Notes: generated from the sequence alone by a model not told the origin. Positions 30,268 to 39,010 are shown, counted from the stretch's first letter. The stretch is DNA of 53,883 bases from Hydrogenophaga sp. (GCF_014773545.1 NZ_SDDV01000013.1:1-53883), one strand, 5' to 3'. Translations and numbers: made by a program.

Positions 30268-32157
30268 ATGAGCTCATTGCTTTCTTCGATCGAATCGCCG
30301 GCCGATTTGCGCCGCCTGGCGCGCGCCCAGTTGGCGCCGCTCGCGCATGAACTGCGCACGTTTTTGCTGCACAGCGTGGCGCGCACCGGCGGCCACCTCG
30401 GCTCCAACCTGGGTACGGTGGAGTTGACGCTGGCGCTGCACTATGTGTTCAATACGCCCGATGACCGGCTGGTGTGGGACGTGGGTCATCAGACCTATCC
30501 GCACAAAATCCTGACCGGACGGCGCGATCGCATGCACAGCCTGCGCCAGCAAGGGGGCATCAGCGGCTTTCCGCGCCGCGCTGAAAGCGCCTACGACACT
30601 TTTGGCACCGGACATTCGTCGACCAGCATCTCGGCCGCGCTGGGCATGGCGCAGGCGGCCAGACTCAAGGGCGAGCAGCGCAATGCCGTGGCCATCATCG
30701 GCGACGGCGCCATGACGGCGGGCATGGCGTTCGAGGCCCTGAACAACGCTGGCGTCGCCGAAGGCCGCCTGCTGGTGGTGCTCAACGACAACGACATGTC
30801 AATTTCGCCGCCGGTCGGTGCGCTCAACCGCTACCTGGCGCAGTTGCTCAGCGGGCAGTTCTACGCCACCGCCAAGCATGTCGGCAAGCAGGTGCTGAAA
30901 AACGCGCCGCCGCTGTTCGAGCTGGCCAAGCGGCTGGAGGAGCACGCCAAGGGCATGGTGCTGCCGGCCACGCTGTTCGAGAAGTTCGGTTTCAACTACA
31001 TCGGCCCGATCGACGGCCATGACCTCGACGCGCTGATTCCCACGCTGGAAAACATCCGTCAGTTGCTCGAGACCGACAGCGGCCCGCAGTTTTTGCACGT
31101 GGTGACCAAGAAGGGTCAGGGCTACAAGCTGGCCGAGGCCGACCCGGTGGCCTACCACGGCCCGGGCAAGTTTGACCCCGCCGTCGGCTTGACTGCGCCG
31201 GCCACGCCGGCCAAGCTCAGCTTCACCCAGGTATTCGGTCAGTGGCTGTGCGACATGGCTGCGGCCGATGCGCGCCTGATCGGCATCACGCCGGCCATGC
31301 GCGAGGGCTCCGGCCTGGTGGAATTCGAGCGCCGCTTTCCGGCCCGCTACTTTGACGTCGGCATTGCCGAGCAGCACGCCGTCACCTTTGCCGCTGGCTT
31401 GGCTTGCGAGGGCCTCAAGCCGGTGGTGGCGATTTATTCGACCTTTTTGCAGCGCGCCTACGACCAGTTGATTCACGACGTGGCGCTGCAAAACCTGCCG
31501 GTGGTGTTCGCGCTCGACCGCGCCGGTCTGGTCGGCGCCGACGGTGCCACCCACGCCGGCGCTTATGACATCGCCTACCTGCGCTGCATTCCCAATCTGG
31601 CCGTGGCCTGTGCGTCCGACGAAGCCGAATGCCGCCGGCTGCTGAGCACCGCTTTTGCGCAAAATCACCCGGTGGCGGTGCGCTACCCGCGCGGCGCCGG
31701 TGTCGGTGCGCAACCGGCGGCAGACCTGGCTGGCCTGCCCTACGGCCGAGGCGAGTGGACGCGCCAAGGCCACGGGGTGGCGATTCTGGCCTTTGGCACC
31801 TTGTTGCACCCGGCGCTGGCGGTGGCCGAGAAACTCGGCGTTAGTGTGGCCAATATGCGCTGGGTCAAGCCGCTCGATCTGGACTTGCTGCGCGCGTTGG
31901 CGCAGTCGCACCAGGCCCTGGTCACGCTGGAAGAGGGCTGCATACAAGGCGGCGCCGGCAGCGCGGTGCTGGAGGCCTTGCAAGCGCTGGGCCTGACGCT
32001 GCCGCTGCTGCAACTGGGCCTGCCAGATGAATTCACCGAGCACGGCGAGCACGCCCGCTTGCTGGCCCTGCTGGGCCTGGACGCAGACGGCATCGAGCGC
32101 AGCTTGCGCGCGCGCTTTGCCGACTTGCTCGCAGTTGACGCGAAAGTGCCGGTCTGA
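30268..32157 (+). CDS. dxs: 1-Deoxy-D-xylulose-5-phosphate synthase
   Basis: 629 residues. [21 protein letters not shown], the thiamine-diphosphate motif [27 protein letters not shown] and [17 protein letters not shown] with its catalytic Glu identify DXS. It makes DXP from pyruvate and glyceraldehyde 3-phosphate, the entry step of the MEP isoprenoid pathway, and feeds the IspA step upstream. DXP is also a precursor for thiamine and pyridoxal phosphate. The stop and the next start share a base (TGATG at 32155-32159). Confidence 0.96.
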   Translation: MSSLLSSIESPADLRRLARAQLAPLAHELRTFLLHSVARTGGHLGSNLGTVELTLALHYVFNTPDDRLVWDVGHQTYPHKILTGRRDRMHSLRQQGGISGFPRRAESAYDTFGTGHSSTSISAALGMAQAARLKGEQRNAVAIIGDGAMTAGMAFEALNNAGVAEGRLLVVLNDNDMSISPPVGALNRYLAQLLSGQFYATAKHVGKQVLKNAPPLFELAKRLEEHAKGMVLPATLFEKFGFNYIGPIDGHDLDALIPTLENIRQLLETDSGPQFLHVVTKKGQGYKLAEADPVAYHGPGKFDPAVGLTAPATPAKLSFTQVFGQWLCDMAAADARLIGITPAMREGSGLVEFERRFPARYFDVGIAEQHAVTFAAGLACEGLKPVVAIYSTFLQRAYDQLIHDVALQNLPVVFALDRAGLVGADGATHAGAYDIAYLRCIPNLAVACASDEAECRRLLSTAFAQNHPVAVRYPRGAGVGAQPAADLAGLPYGRGEWTRQGHGVAILAFGTLLHPALAVAEKLGVSVANMRWVKPLDLDLLRALAQSHQALVTLEEGCIQGGAGSAVLEALQALGLTLPLLQLGLPDEFTEHGEHARLLALLGLDADGIERSLRARFADLLAVDAKVPV

Positions 32158-32993
32158 TGCGCAGCAGCACGGCCGCGCCCTTGCTCTGTATGCCCGACGT
32201 GCAGGCGCGGCATGACCCGCGCGCGCTGCCGATTGCCCGTGTCGGCGTGAAAAACCTGCGCTACCCGATTGCCTGGGAGCAAGCGGGCCGCGTGCAGCAC
32301 AGTGTGGGCCTGTGGAGCTTGTACGTGGGCTTGCGCGCGGAACAAAAAGGGGCGCACATGTCGCGCTTGCTGGCCTGGCTGGACGCATTCACCCAAGCCG
32401 ACGACGGGTGCTCCGAGGCAGTCAATTTTGCACGGCTGCAAGCCGCGCTGCCGACGCTGCTGGCTTTGCTGCAAACCAGCAGCGCCGGGTTGGAGGTGCA
32501 GTTTCCGTTTTTCATTCGCAAAAGCGCGCCGGTCTCGGGCTTGCAAAGTTTGCTGGCTTACGACGGCGGCTGGTCGGTCACGCACAGCGCCGGCGCAGCG
32601 ACCGAAATCCGCATGCAAGCCACCGTGCCGGTCAAATCGCTTTGCCCCTGCTCGAAGGAAGTCAGTGATGAAGGCGCGCACAACCAGCGCTCGCACATCC
32701 GGCTCGAGGTGCTGCTCAATGCCCCGCTCGACTGGACCGAGCTGGTGCGCTTCGCCGAGGACAACGCTTCCTGCGAACTCTGGGGCCTGCTCAAGCGCAA
32801 CGACGAGAAATGGGTCACCGAACGCGCGTACGCGCAGCCAAAATTCGTCGAAGACCTGGTGCGCGACGTCGCGCTTGCCCTTGAGCGCGAGCCCCGCGTC
32901 GACGCCTACACGGTCGATGTGACCAACTTCGAATCGATCCACGCGCACGACGTACAGGCGCAACTGACGCGCGACAAGCGCGTATCCGCCTGA
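32157..32993 (+). CDS. folE2: GTP cyclohydrolase FolE2 (type IB)
   Basis: 278 residues. [27 protein letters not shown] near the start and the metal/catalytic Cys region [25 protein letters not shown] define the COG1469 FolE2 family, the zinc-independent alternative to FolE. It converts GTP to dihydroneopterin triphosphate for folate. Some bacteria express FolE2 when zinc is limiting, but here it lies inside an operon with dxs, which suggests constitutive use. It is translationally coupled to dxs. Confidence 0.94.
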   Translation: MRSSTAAPLLCMPDVQARHDPRALPIARVGVKNLRYPIAWEQAGRVQHSVGLWSLYVGLRAEQKGAHMSRLLAWLDAFTQADDGCSEAVNFARLQAALPTLLALLQTSSAGLEVQFPFFIRKSAPVSGLQSLLAYDGGWSVTHSAGAATEIRMQATVPVKSLCPCSKEVSDEGAHNQRSHIRLEVLLNAPLDWTELVRFAEDNASCELWGLLKRNDEKWVTERAYAQPKFVEDLVRDVALALEREPRVDAYTVDVTNFESIHAHDVQAQLTRDKRVSA

Positions 32994-33030
32994 GCCATCC
33001 ATTCCCGCTGGTTTCACAGGAGCCGACCCG

Positions 33031-33480
33031 ATGCAGATTGATGTGAAGGTGTTGGATGCGCGTATGGCGCACCCGTTGCCCGCCTACGCCACCCCCGGCA
33101 GCGCCGGGCTGGACTTGCGGGCCTGTCTGGACGCGCCGCTGACCCTGGCGCCCAACGCCTGGCAGTTGCTGTCAACCGGGCTGGCGATTCATCTGGCCGA
33201 CCCTGGCTGCGCTGCTTTGCTGCTGCCGCGCTCCGGCCTGGGGCACAAGCACGGCATCGTGCTGGGCAATCTGGTTGGTCTGATCGACAGCGACTACCAG
33301 GGCCCGCTCATGGTCAGCGTCTGGAACCGCAGCCCGCTGGCCTTCACCATCGAGCCGATGGAGCGCATTGCGCAACTGGTGATCGTGCCGGTGCTGCAGG
33401 CGCGCTGGAACGTGGTGAGCGATTTCCACGCCGCCAGCACGCGCGCCGACGGCGGCTACGGATCGACCGGCCAGCGCTGA
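33031..33480 (+). CDS. dut: dUTP diphosphatase
   Basis: 149 residues with all five dUTPase motifs: [38 protein letters not shown] and the C-terminal GGYGSTG. The trimeric enzyme hydrolyses dUTP to dUMP, which keeps uracil out of DNA and supplies dTMP synthesis. It lies 37 bp after folE2 and has its own AGGAG. A palindromic mobile element is inserted 4 bp after its stop codon. Confidence 0.95.
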   Translation: MQIDVKVLDARMAHPLPAYATPGSAGLDLRACLDAPLTLAPNAWQLLSTGLAIHLADPGCAALLLPRSGLGHKHGIVLGNLVGLIDSDYQGPLMVSVWNRSPLAFTIEPMERIAQLVIVPVLQARWNVVSDFHAASTRADGGYGSTGQR

Positions 33481-33484
33481 TTCA

Positions 33485-33652
33485 CTTAGGGATGCGGAAA
33501 TAGCCGATGTACCGTTTTTGGGTGTGCTGGCGGGATGCAGTGCTAGGCGTTCCGAGTGCCGTGTGGCGAGCCACACAAGCGAGGAACAACAACGCAATGC
33601 GCCCGTCAGTACAGCCACAAATGGGGATATTGGTTATTTCCGCATCCCTTAG
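33485..33652. mobile_element. MITE with 21-bp terminal inverted repeats
   Basis: Ends 33485-33505 and 33632-33652 are inverted repeats matching at 19 of 21 positions (core AGGGATGCGGAAATA). CTTAG stands at both outer edges as a direct repeat, consistent with a 5-bp target duplication around GGATGCGG...CCGCATCC; a 3-bp TTA duplication is the alternative reading. A perfect GTGTGGC/GCCACAC stem (33561-33576) lies at the exact centre, and the halves are similar when folded. At 168 bp with no transposase it is non-autonomous. Bases 33518-33548 match the palindromic element at 430-460. Its right end contains the stop codon of the adjacent SlyD-like gene. Confidence 0.8.
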
Positions 33653-34194
33653 TGCAGCGTCGCAGGCGCGCCGCCCGGGCTCTGGGTCGAGCCGAGCTGG
33701 GTGCTGAAAAAGCCGGCGCCCAGCGTACCGCGCTCGATTTCTTGCGGGCTGGCTGCGCGCACCGCGTGCACCTTGAGCGACAGACGCAGCGCGATGCCGG
33801 CCAGCGGGTGGTTGCCGTCGAGCACCACGTGTTCCGGGTAGATGCCGCTGACGAAATACAGCCGGCCTGGCGGCGCGGCCGGGTTGCAGCCGCTGGGCAG
33901 GCCCTCGAAACTCATGCCTTCTTCGAGGTCTGGCGGCAGCAGATGGCGCGGCTCCAGGAACAGCAGGCGCTCGTCGTAGTCGCCAAAAGCGTCCTGGGGT
34001 TCGAGCTGCAACTCCAGCTTGTCGCCCGTCGCATGGTCTTGCAAGGCCTGCTCGATTGTGCTCAACAGGTCGCTGCCGCCGACGAAAAACTCGACCGGCT
34101 CGTCGAGCACATCCAGCGTTTCGCCCAAGGTGTCGCGCAGTGTCCAACTCAGGGCAACGACGCAGGGCGAGGCGATCAGAATGGCATTTTTCAT
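33649..34194 (-). CDS. SlyD-like FKBP-type peptidyl-prolyl isomerase
   Basis: 181 residues. The SlyD fold is visible in LRDTLGETLDVLDEPVEFFVGGSDLL, the flap domain stretch QDAFGDYDERLLFLEPRHLLP and DGNHPLAGIALRLSLKVHAVR. It would assist protein folding. The His-rich nickel-binding tail of E. coli SlyD is absent. The C-terminus ends ...GGAPATLH and its TAA (33651-33649) lies in the terminal repeat of the MITE, so insertion has set or altered the protein's end. The start MKNAILIASPCVVALSW at 34194 is preferred. Only 14 bp separate it from the divergent roxA start. Confidence 0.82.
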   Translation of the reverse strand: MKNAILIASPCVVALSWTLRDTLGETLDVLDEPVEFFVGGSDLLSTIEQALQDHATGDKLELQLEPQDAFGDYDERLLFLEPRHLLPPDLEEGMSFEGLPSGCNPAAPPGRLYFVSGIYPEHVVLDGNHPLAGIALRLSLKVHAVRAASPQEIERGTLGAGFFSTQLGSTQSPGGAPATLH

Positions 34195-34208
34195 CGCACA
34201 ATTGTCCC

Positions 34209-35402
34209 ATGCCAAAAAGCAAACCACAAATCAAATCCAACATTGCGTCGGCTGCGCTTGCCGCCACCGCCGCGCCGCAGCCCGATCAGCCCAGCGCCTT
34301 GCTCGGTGGCTTGACGCCCAAGCAATTCATGCGCCGCCACTGGCAGAAGAAACCGCTGCTGATTCGCTCTGCACTGCCGGACTTTGCGCCGCTGCTCAGT
34401 CGCCAGCAGTTGTTTGCCCTCGCAGCCGAAGAGGCGGTCGAGTCCCGACTGATCGTGCACCAGCCGCAGGGCTGGTCGCTGCAACATGGGCCGCTGGCGC
34501 AGCGCGATCTGCCAGCGCCCGAGCAGCCGCGCTGGACGCTGCTGCTGCAAGGGCTAGACCTGCACCTGGACGCCGCGCACGAGTTGCTGCAGCGGTTTCG
34601 CTTCGTGCCCGACGCGCGGCTCGACGACCTGATGATTTCCTGGGCCAGCGATGGGGGAGGTGTAGGCCCGCATTTCGACAGCTACGATGTTTTTTTGCTG
34701 CAGGTCAACGGTCAGCGGCGCTGGCGTATTGGGCGGCAGAAGGATTTGTCGCTCGAGCCCGACGTGCCGCTGAAAATTCTCAGTCACTTCGTGCCCGAAC
34801 AAGAGCACGTGCTCAGTCCGGGAGACATGCTCTACCTGCCGCCGCGCTGGGCACACGACGGCGTTGCCGTGGGTGGGGACTGCATGACTTATTCGATTGG
34901 TTTTCGTGTGCCGCAGCGCGCCGGGCTGGCGGCTGAATTGCTCCAGCGCATGGCCGACGACTACTCCGACGCCACGCTCTACCGCGACCCGGACCAGCCC
35001 GCCACCGCCACGCCGGCTGCCATGCCGGCGGCGCTGCAGGCGTTTGCGACCCAGGCCTTGCAGCGCCTGCTGGCCGAACGCGAATCCTTGGCTTGTGCGC
35101 TGGGCGAGGTCATGACCGAGCCCAAACCGCGCGTCTGGTTCGACGAGCCCAGCAGCCCGTGGCAGATTGCCGGCCTGCGGCTGGACCGGCGCAGCCGCAT
35201 GATGTATGACCGTCGGCGTATTTTCATCAATGGGGAGAGCTTTCTCGCCCGTGGCGCCGACGCCCGTTTGATGCACTGCCTGGCCGATCAGCGCTGGCTC
35301 CCAGTCGAGCAGGTTCGGCGTTCCAGCAGCGCCGCGCGCACCCTGCTGCAAGACTGGTTTGAGGCCGGTTGGCTGCACCGGACGGAGGCGAACCCAAGCT
35401 GA
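34209..35402 (+). CDS. roxA: JmjC/cupin ribosomal-protein hydroxylase (RoxA/YcfD type)
   Basis: 397 residues. GGLTPKQFMRRHWQKKPLLIRSA at the N-terminus and the Fe(II) triad His155-x-Asp157 (GPHFDSYDVFLLQVNGQRRW) with His216 (PPRWAHDGVA) match the ROX family, which hydroxylates an Arg of ribosomal protein L16 using 2-oxoglutarate and oxygen. A C-terminal winged-helix dimerisation region follows. The target is inferred from the family. The frame is open upstream, but that part overlaps the divergent SlyD gene; the ATG at 34209 gives the family length. Confidence 0.9.
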   Translation: MPKSKPQIKSNIASAALAATAAPQPDQPSALLGGLTPKQFMRRHWQKKPLLIRSALPDFAPLLSRQQLFALAAEEAVESRLIVHQPQGWSLQHGPLAQRDLPAPEQPRWTLLLQGLDLHLDAAHELLQRFRFVPDARLDDLMISWASDGGGVGPHFDSYDVFLLQVNGQRRWRIGRQKDLSLEPDVPLKILSHFVPEQEHVLSPGDMLYLPPRWAHDGVAVGGDCMTYSIGFRVPQRAGLAAELLQRMADDYSDATLYRDPDQPATATPAAMPAALQAFATQALQRLLAERESLACALGEVMTEPKPRVWFDEPSSPWQIAGLRLDRRSRMMYDRRRIFINGESFLARGADARLMHCLADQRWLPVEQVRRSSSAARTLLQDWFEAGWLHRTEANPS

Positions 35403-35427
35403 ACGCTACACCACACGGGAGAGCCGC

Positions 35428-35943
35428 ATGACAGACTTTGCAGAACCACCGCCCGCTGCGGGCGACTTGCCACAAGGCCGGTTTCAGGGGCGCCTGGCGT
35501 TCGCCGCGCTGGTGCGGCAGGCGCTGGCGGCAGCGGCTGCACAGGGCTGGAACAGAATCATTCTGTGCGACGCCGATTTTTCCGACTGGCCGCTGGGCGA
35601 GCGCGCAACGATTGAGTCATTGAACGCCTGGTCGGCGCACGGGCGTTCGCTGCACCTGCTGGCGTGCGACTACAGCGCGCTGCGGCTGCAGCAGCCCCGG
35701 TTCGTGCAATGGCGCCAGACCTGGTCTCATCTGGTGCAGGCGCGCGCCTGCGACCGTGCCTGGGCGGGCGACTTACCCAGCGCCATCTGGTCCTCAGCCT
35801 GGACCCTGGAGCGGCTAGACCGGGTGCACGCCAGCCTGCTGGCGAGCCGGGGCGCCGAACGTCGGGTGCTGCTGGCCGAGCGACTGGACCACTGGTGGCA
35901 GCGCGCTGGGCCGTCATTTTCCACCGACACGCTGGGGTTGTAG
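35428..35943 (+). CDS. Conserved hypothetical protein
   Basis: 171 residues with no motif I can name. The sequence alternates hydrophobic strands and helices: GWNRIILCDADFSDWPLGERATIESLNAW, then RSLHLLACDYSALRLQQPRFVQWRQTWSH. It is rich in Trp and Arg and has no signal peptide or membrane helix. The layout suggests a small alpha/beta domain with a short Asp-rich loop (CDADFSDW). It starts 25 bp after roxA with GGAG before the ATG, so it is probably co-transcribed with roxA and may share its biology. I do not assign a function. Confidence 0.75.
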   Translation: MTDFAEPPPAAGDLPQGRFQGRLAFAALVRQALAAAAAQGWNRIILCDADFSDWPLGERATIESLNAWSAHGRSLHLLACDYSALRLQQPRFVQWRQTWSHLVQARACDRAWAGDLPSAIWSSAWTLERLDRVHASLLASRGAERRVLLAERLDHWWQRAGPSFSTDTLGL

Positions 35944-35967
35944 CCGACGCCACGCACCAGCAGCCGT

Positions 35968-36420
35968 TTACGTCAGGTGCTGGCTGATCAGCTTGGTCAT
36001 CTCGAACATCGACACCTGCTTTTTCTCGAAGATCACCTTGAGCTTGGCGTCGGCGTTGATCATGCGACGATCAGCCTCATCTTGCAGTTTGTGCTTCTTG
36101 ATATAAGCCCAGACTTGCTTGGTGACCTCGGTACGTGGCAGCGCTGCAGCGCCGACGATGGCGGCCAGTGCCGCACTCGGGGTCATGGGCTTCATGAAGG
36201 CTGAGGCGAGCGCTTTCTTGGCGACCGGGGCGACCGGGGCGACAGACTTGGCAGCGGCTTTTTCCTTCACCGGGGTGAGCGCCTTTTTCGCCGGGGCGGC
36301 GGCGGTCTTGACGGCAGCGAGTGCCTTGACGGGCGCAGCAGCCTTTTTTGCTGGCGCAGCCGCCTTTTTTGCCGGCGCAGCTTCTTTTTGGGTCGGTACC
36401 GATTTTTTCTCAGTTGCCAT
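35968..36420 (-). CDS. SWIB/MDM2-domain protein with histone-H1-like tail
   Basis: 150 residues. The N-terminal 70 are Lys/Ala/Pro-rich with near-repeats of AAPAKKAAAPAKK, like bacterial histone-H1-like proteins. Residues 72-150 form a SWIB domain: MKPMTPSAALAAIVGAAALPRTEVTKQVWAYIKKHKLQD..DRRMINADAKLKVIF. SWIB domains are known from eukaryotic chromatin remodellers and occur in Chlamydia and many betaproteobacteria. The tail should bind DNA, so a nucleoid role is reasonable. The ATG at 36420 is preceded by AAGGAA; an in-frame frame upstream lacks similarity. Confidence 0.88.
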   Translation of the reverse strand: MATEKKSVPTQKEAAPAKKAAAPAKKAAAPVKALAAVKTAAAPAKKALTPVKEKAAAKSVAPVAPVAKKALASAFMKPMTPSAALAAIVGAAALPRTEVTKQVWAYIKKHKLQDEADRRMINADAKLKVIFEKKQVSMFEMTKLISQHLT

Positions 36421-36682
36421 GGTTATCATTCCTTTTTTTTGGATTGGGGTATGCGCCAGCACAGGAACGTGTTCATGCGCCGGTGTCTCGGATGCTAAAT
36501 GAGTTGCCGCGTCATTCCAAGTCGATGAGGTGGAATTTTTGCTGCTTTTCACAGAGAAGTCGTCGATTCTGGCCCTGCAAAACAACACAAGCCCAAAATA
36601 GGGCGACAAACGGCGCTCCGGCAGCGCCACCCAGATGCACAAACAGCATCCTTGCATCGACATTCCGAAGGAATTTCTGTCC

Positions 36683-37189
36683 ATGTCTAAACCCTTTGTT
36701 TTTGCCACCTGCGACCTGTGTGACGTTCACAAGAGCGATTTGTCGGGCCACTTTCGCGTCCTGCCGCCGGCCTTGCGTGATTTTGGTGCGCGGCAGCGCT
36801 TTGCCGGACCGGTGGCGACGGTCCAGTGCTTTGAGGACAACACGCTGGTCAAGGCGGCGCTGGACAGCCCGGGCGCAGGCCAGGTACTGGTAGTCGACGG
36901 CGGGGCCTCGCTGCGCCGAGCGCTGCTGGGCGGCAACCTGGCGGCGGCCGCAGTGCGCAACGGCTGGGCTGGAGTGGTGATAGACGGCTGCGTGCGCGAC
37001 GTGGCCGAACTCGCATCAAGCCCGATCGGCATACGCGCGCTTGCCTGTATGCCGCTGCCGACCGAAAAGCGCAACCAGGGTCAGCGCGACGTGGCGGTGC
37101 AGTTGCAGGGCGTCTGGGTGCGCCCGGGCGACTGGCTGTACGCCGACGCCGATGGTACGGTGGTGTCGGCCCAGGCTTTGCACCACTGA
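36683..37189 (+). CDS. rraA: RraA-family protein (RNase E regulator or aldolase-type)
   Basis: 168 residues. VLVVDGGASLRRALLGGNLAAAAVRNGWAGVVIDGCVRDVAEL holds the family G-x20-R-D signature that binds a divalent metal, and GVWVRPGDWLYADADGTVV closes the fold. Members either inhibit RNase E (RraA) or are 4-hydroxy-4-methyl-2-oxoglutarate aldolases; the length and sequence fit the RraA group. It is divergent from the SWIB gene across 262 bp that contain only a short GGCGCT/AGCGCC hairpin (36612-36628). The ATG at 36683 has AAGGAA ahead. Confidence 0.88.
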   Translation: MSKPFVFATCDLCDVHKSDLSGHFRVLPPALRDFGARQRFAGPVATVQCFEDNTLVKAALDSPGAGQVLVVDGGASLRRALLGGNLAAAAVRNGWAGVVIDGCVRDVAELASSPIGIRALACMPLPTEKRNQGQRDVAVQLQGVWVRPGDWLYADADGTVVSAQALHH

Positions 37190-37202
37190 ATTTGCAGCGC
37201 TC

Positions 37203-38021
37203 TCAGGCGCTCAGCCCCTTGTGCAGCATATAAGCCGCCAGCAGGTACAAGATGGCGGCAAAGGCACGCTTGAGCGACTTGACCGGCAGCGCGTGCGCGG
37301 CCCACGCCCCCAGCGGCGCCGTCAGCACGCTGGCGCTGGCGATCACCAGCAACGCGGGCAGGAATATATAGCCCACAGAGCCGGCTGGCAGGTCGGGCAC
37401 ATCTTGACCCGCCAGCACGTAGCCCAGCACGTTGGCCAGCGCAATCGGAAAACCCAGCGCCGCGCTGGTGGCCACGGCCTGGTGGATGGCGATGTTGCAT
37501 CGTGTCATGAACGGCACGCTGATGAAGCCACCCCCGGCGCCCACCAGGCCGGAGAGAAAACCGATTGCCGTGCCGGCACCCCACTGGCCGGCTGTGCCGG
37601 GCATGGTGCGTGTCGGCTGGGGTTTTTTGCCCAGCAACATCTGCGTGGCCGAAAAACAGACGAAGGCGGCAAAGATCAGCGCCAGCCAGGAACCTTGCAG
37701 CAGGGCAAATACCCCCAGGCTGGCCAGCGCAGCCCCGAGCACAATGCCGGGCGTCAAGCCCAGGACAATATCCCAGCGCAGCGCGCCGCGCCGGTGGTGC
37801 GATAGCACGCTGGAGACCGAGGTGAAAATAATGGTGGCCATCGAGGTGGCAATCGCCATTTTGACCGCCAGATCGGGGGCCACGCCGCGCGCGCTCAGGA
37901 TGGCGCTAATGAAGGGCACCATCAGCATGCCACCGCCAATGCCGAGCAAGCCGGCCAGAAAGCCTGCGCACAGGCCAAGCAGGGCCAGTTGGGCCATCAG
38001 ATAAGGGTCTAGCAGGGACAT
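37203..38021 (-). CDS. TauE/SafE-family permease
   Basis: 272 residues, about eight membrane helices in two similar halves. The duplicated signature is clear: GFLAGLLGIGGGMLMVPF in the first half and GFLSGLVGAGGGFISVPF in the second, the glycine-rich TSUP motif. Members export sulfite, sulfoacetate or related anions, or take up sulfate or thiosulfate; substrate and direction cannot be told here. It converges on rraA with 13 bp between. The start at 38021 is preferred over the longer open frame, which has a non-membrane extension. Confidence 0.88.
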   Translation of the reverse strand: MSLLDPYLMAQLALLGLCAGFLAGLLGIGGGMLMVPFISAILSARGVAPDLAVKMAIATSMATIIFTSVSSVLSHHRRGALRWDIVLGLTPGIVLGAALASLGVFALLQGSWLALIFAAFVCFSATQMLLGKKPQPTRTMPGTAGQWGAGTAIGFLSGLVGAGGGFISVPFMTRCNIAIHQAVATSAALGFPIALANVLGYVLAGQDVPDLPAGSVGYIFLPALLVIASASVLTAPLGAWAAHALPVKSLKRAFAAILYLLAAYMLHKGLSA

Positions 38022-38096
38022 GGGCCGCTGGTGAATCAGAAGGGGTAGGCTGTTCTGTTTGGGCAACAGAGCGAACCCGCACGGCCGCAATGAGGT

Positions 38097-38267
38097 GTCT
38101 GCAAGTGCCGCCGGACCCGCATCCTGAACCGGGGTTCAGGTGGGCAAGGGCAGCGCGGCCTCGGGTTCATCTGACGCGAGATGCTCGCACCAGCCGCGCA
38201 ATATACCAAGCCCGGGCTCTATGAGCATTGGTTCAAGGAACTATAAAGCCCGGCGTGCACTGCAGAC
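38097..38267 (-). ncRNA. ssrS: 6S RNA
   Basis: Read on the minus strand, the ends close into a long stem: GTCTGCA..GTGC..CGCCGGGC at the 5' end pairs with GTCCGGCG..GCAC..TGCAGAC at the 3' end. The 3' half contains CCTGAACCCCGGTTCAGG, the counterpart of the small hairpin in E. coli 6S RNA. The apical stem pairs GCGCGGC with GCCGCGC and CATCT with AGATG. Length is about 171 nt. The position directly downstream of zapA is also that of E. coli ssrS. 6S RNA binds sigma-70 RNA polymerase by mimicking an open promoter and acts in stationary phase. The exact ends are estimated from pairing. Confidence 0.88.
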
Positions 38268-38273
38268 GGTTTA

Positions 38274-38279
38274 ATTGTA
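38274..38279 (-). promoter_or_regulatory. -10 box of the 6S RNA gene
   Basis: TACAAT on the minus strand (38279-38274) ends 7 bp before the predicted 5' end of 6S RNA at 38267. No convincing -35 hexamer is found at 17 bp. zapA read-through is an additional source, as in other bacteria. Confidence 0.5.
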
Positions 38280-38342
38280 GACCTGCATGCTGCTGCTTGG
38301 CGGTGCAAACCAATAATTTTTTGCGCCAAGAGCCGTCTCGGA

Positions 38343-38720
38343 TCAGAGCAACTGGCCGTCGTCGCCCAGTGTGTGGTCGAGTCGGCGCATCAGCTCATCC
38401 AGGCGCGTGCGTGTCAGCGCATCTTGCGGTCTGGGCGCTGCACGGGTGTCGTCCAGTGCCGCTGGTTCGGTTTGCCCGAACGAAGTGATTTGCAGGTTTT
38501 CAGCTTCTTTGAGCGAGAGCTCGAACGCCAGGTTGAGCGAAGCCAGCACCGCGATGCGCTCGCGCGCCTTGACCTTGCCGGCGTCGCGGATGCGGCACAT
38601 GGCGGTGTCGACCCGCTCGACCGCGTCGAGCAAGGCCGATTCACCCCCATTCGGGCAGGTGAGTAGGTAATTTTGCCCCATGATCTGCACTTCGAGTTGA
38701 TTGGCTGCGGTATTTTTCAT
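38343..38720 (-). CDS. zapA: Cell division protein ZapA
   Basis: 125 residues. LEVQIMGQNYLLTCPNGGESALLDAVERVDTAMCRIRDAGKVKARERIAVLASLNLAFEL is the ZapA core: a small globular head and the start of a coiled coil that continues to the C-terminus. ZapA crosslinks FtsZ filaments at midcell. Its ATG overlaps the stop of the upstream small gene by 1 bp. 6S RNA lies 76 bp downstream. Confidence 0.93.
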   Translation of the reverse strand: MKNTAANQLEVQIMGQNYLLTCPNGGESALLDAVERVDTAMCRIRDAGKVKARERIAVLASLNLAFELSLKEAENLQITSFGQTEPAALDDTRAAPRPQDALTRTRLDELMRRLDHTLGDDGQLL

Positions 38721-38971
38721 CAGTTCTTGCCTAGGGTGTCGGTCTGGTTGCCCGTGGGCAGGCGATCGAGCAGGGCGTCGATGCGCGCGCGCGCCGCATT
38801 CAGCCGCGATTTGAGCGAATCGCGCTCGGCCTGCAAGGTGTGCACCTGCTGCTGCAGCAGCGCCTGGGTGCGTTGCAATTCCTGGTGGCGCAGCAGCAAA
38901 CGCTCGACGCGATCGCTGACCTGTTCGATGAGCTGGGGGTCTATCATGGTGGCGAAAATAGGGTTGCCCAT
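38720..38971 (-). CDS. Small coiled-coil protein upstream of zapA (TIGR02449-like)
   Basis: 83 residues, predicted as one long coiled coil: QVSDRVERLLLRHQELQRTQALLQQQVHTLQAERDSLKSRLNAARARIDALL. It resembles the small ZapB-like proteins commonly encoded just before zapA in beta- and gammaproteobacteria, so a role with ZapA at the division ring is reasonable but unproven. The start may be 38971 or the in-frame ATG at 38947 (MIDPQLIEQV), which fits the family better. Confidence 0.8.
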   Translation of the reverse strand: MGNPIFATMIDPQLIEQVSDRVERLLLRHQELQRTQALLQQQVHTLQAERDSLKSRLNAARARIDALLDRLPTGNQTDTLGKN

Positions 38972-39010
38972 TGTAGGGTTGTCGCCGCTCGGTGTGGCTT
39001 ACAATTCGTC

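Noticed and set aside
30799-32388. 529-codon minus-strand frame opposite dxs and folE2
   Set aside because: Antisense to two clear enzymes and without any recognisable domain.
38054-38070. Terminator of 6S RNA (TCTGTT/AACAGA stem)
   Set aside because: Only 6 bp, no T-run, and 27 bp beyond the RNA's closing stem; too weak to call.
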